51,714 nt of DNA from Lachnospiraceae bacterium (GTDB taxonomy: Bacteria; Bacillota; Clostridia; Lachnospirales; Lachnospiraceae). The stretch is from positions 1-51,714 of the forward strand of contig JAAWEL010000032.1 in the NCBI GenBank assembly GCA_022794255.1, read 5' to 3'. Positions within the stretch are counted from its first letter, which is position 1, and every line of letters begins with the position of its first letter. The position numbers and the translations under genes are program-made. This document shows, in pieces, positions 51,695-51,714 of the stretch. The notes beneath the pieces were generated by a model that saw only the letters and a program-made list of their open reading frames with translations, searched no databases and was not told the DNA's origin.

Positions 51695-51714
51695 GTCATC
51701 CGAACAAAAAAAGA
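51691..51714 (+). CDS. citE: Start of the next citrate lyase gene, probably citE (partial)
   Basis: Eight codons are visible (MSHPNKKR), with the ATG overlapping the citD stop and GGGGAGGTG upstream. It runs off the window. The identity is inferred from the usual citD-citE order; eight residues cannot confirm it. Confidence 0.5.

Noticed and set aside
1..51714. CRISPR arrays, tRNA or rRNA genes, insertion sequences, prophage genes
   Set aside because: None was recognised on either strand; no repeat-spacer series, transposase motif or tRNA-like cloverleaf was noted by eye.

Overview
The window looks like chromosomal DNA from a spore-forming, anaerobic Clostridium-like Firmicute, most likely a Lachnospiraceae member. 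Evidence: a Spo0A/SigE sporulation locus (spoIIGA-sigE-spoIIP), a Spo0E-like gene, strong AGGAGG ribosome sites with frequent GTG/TTG starts, a Lachnospiraceae-style dcw cluster with two class B PBPs, a giant acyl-CoA dehydratase activase, and the start of a citrate lyase operon. No rRNA, tRNA, CRISPR array, insertion sequence or prophage was seen; this is mostly core chromosome with small accessory stretches at both ends.

Layout. 1-2.9 kb is accessory: a partial WYL regulator, the decayed ends of a two-component system, a YciI-like protein, a GNAT acetyltransferase and a TetR-DUF4180 operon with its own palindrome. 2.9-6.9 kb is sulfur amino acid metabolism: cysK, then metN-metI-metQ. 7.0-15.0 kb carries ymxH (frameshifted), nrdR-yqeG, efp, aroK-aroE, argS, an unusual ParB-like/BMP fusion and a phosphoesterase. 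A 4.2 kb activase gene follows on the minus strand, divergent from corA, a rhomboid-like gene, pyk and lysA. ychF is on the minus strand. From 25.7 to 40.1 kb runs lgt, a Spo0E-like gene and the dcw cluster (mraZ, rsmH, ftsL, ftsI-like, spoVD-like, mraY, murD, ftsW, murA, divIB, ftsZ). Then come spoIIGA-sigE-spoIIP-lepA-hemW, a GHL10 lipid/cell-wall-type hydrolase, apt, tctB-tctA, a LysR gene and divergent citD-citE.

The most striking element is upstream of metNIQ (3905-4175). A consensus promoter is followed by a 32-codon leader peptide with ten Met and three Cys codons, and then by RNA segments that can form a trp-type set of mutually exclusive structures: protector 1:2, antiterminator 2:3 and terminator 3:4. 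Segments 1 and 3 share the same ten bases and compete for segment 2, which starts one base after the leader stop codon. This predicts ribosome-mediated attenuation sensing charged tRNA-Met, where Firmicutes normally use SAM riboswitches or T-boxes. A second candidate leader peptide, proline-containing and lying in a long hairpin, precedes the Mg2+ transporter gene corA.

Regulatory signals of sporulation are also visible: a 21-base -35/-10 spacing at the spoIIG promoter, as in Spo0A-activated promoters, and Spo0A-box matches upstream of the lgt/Spo0E-like operon. MraZ boxes phased at 10 bp lie between the dcw promoter and mraZ. All functions are inferred from sequence reading alone; no searches or folding calculations were run.
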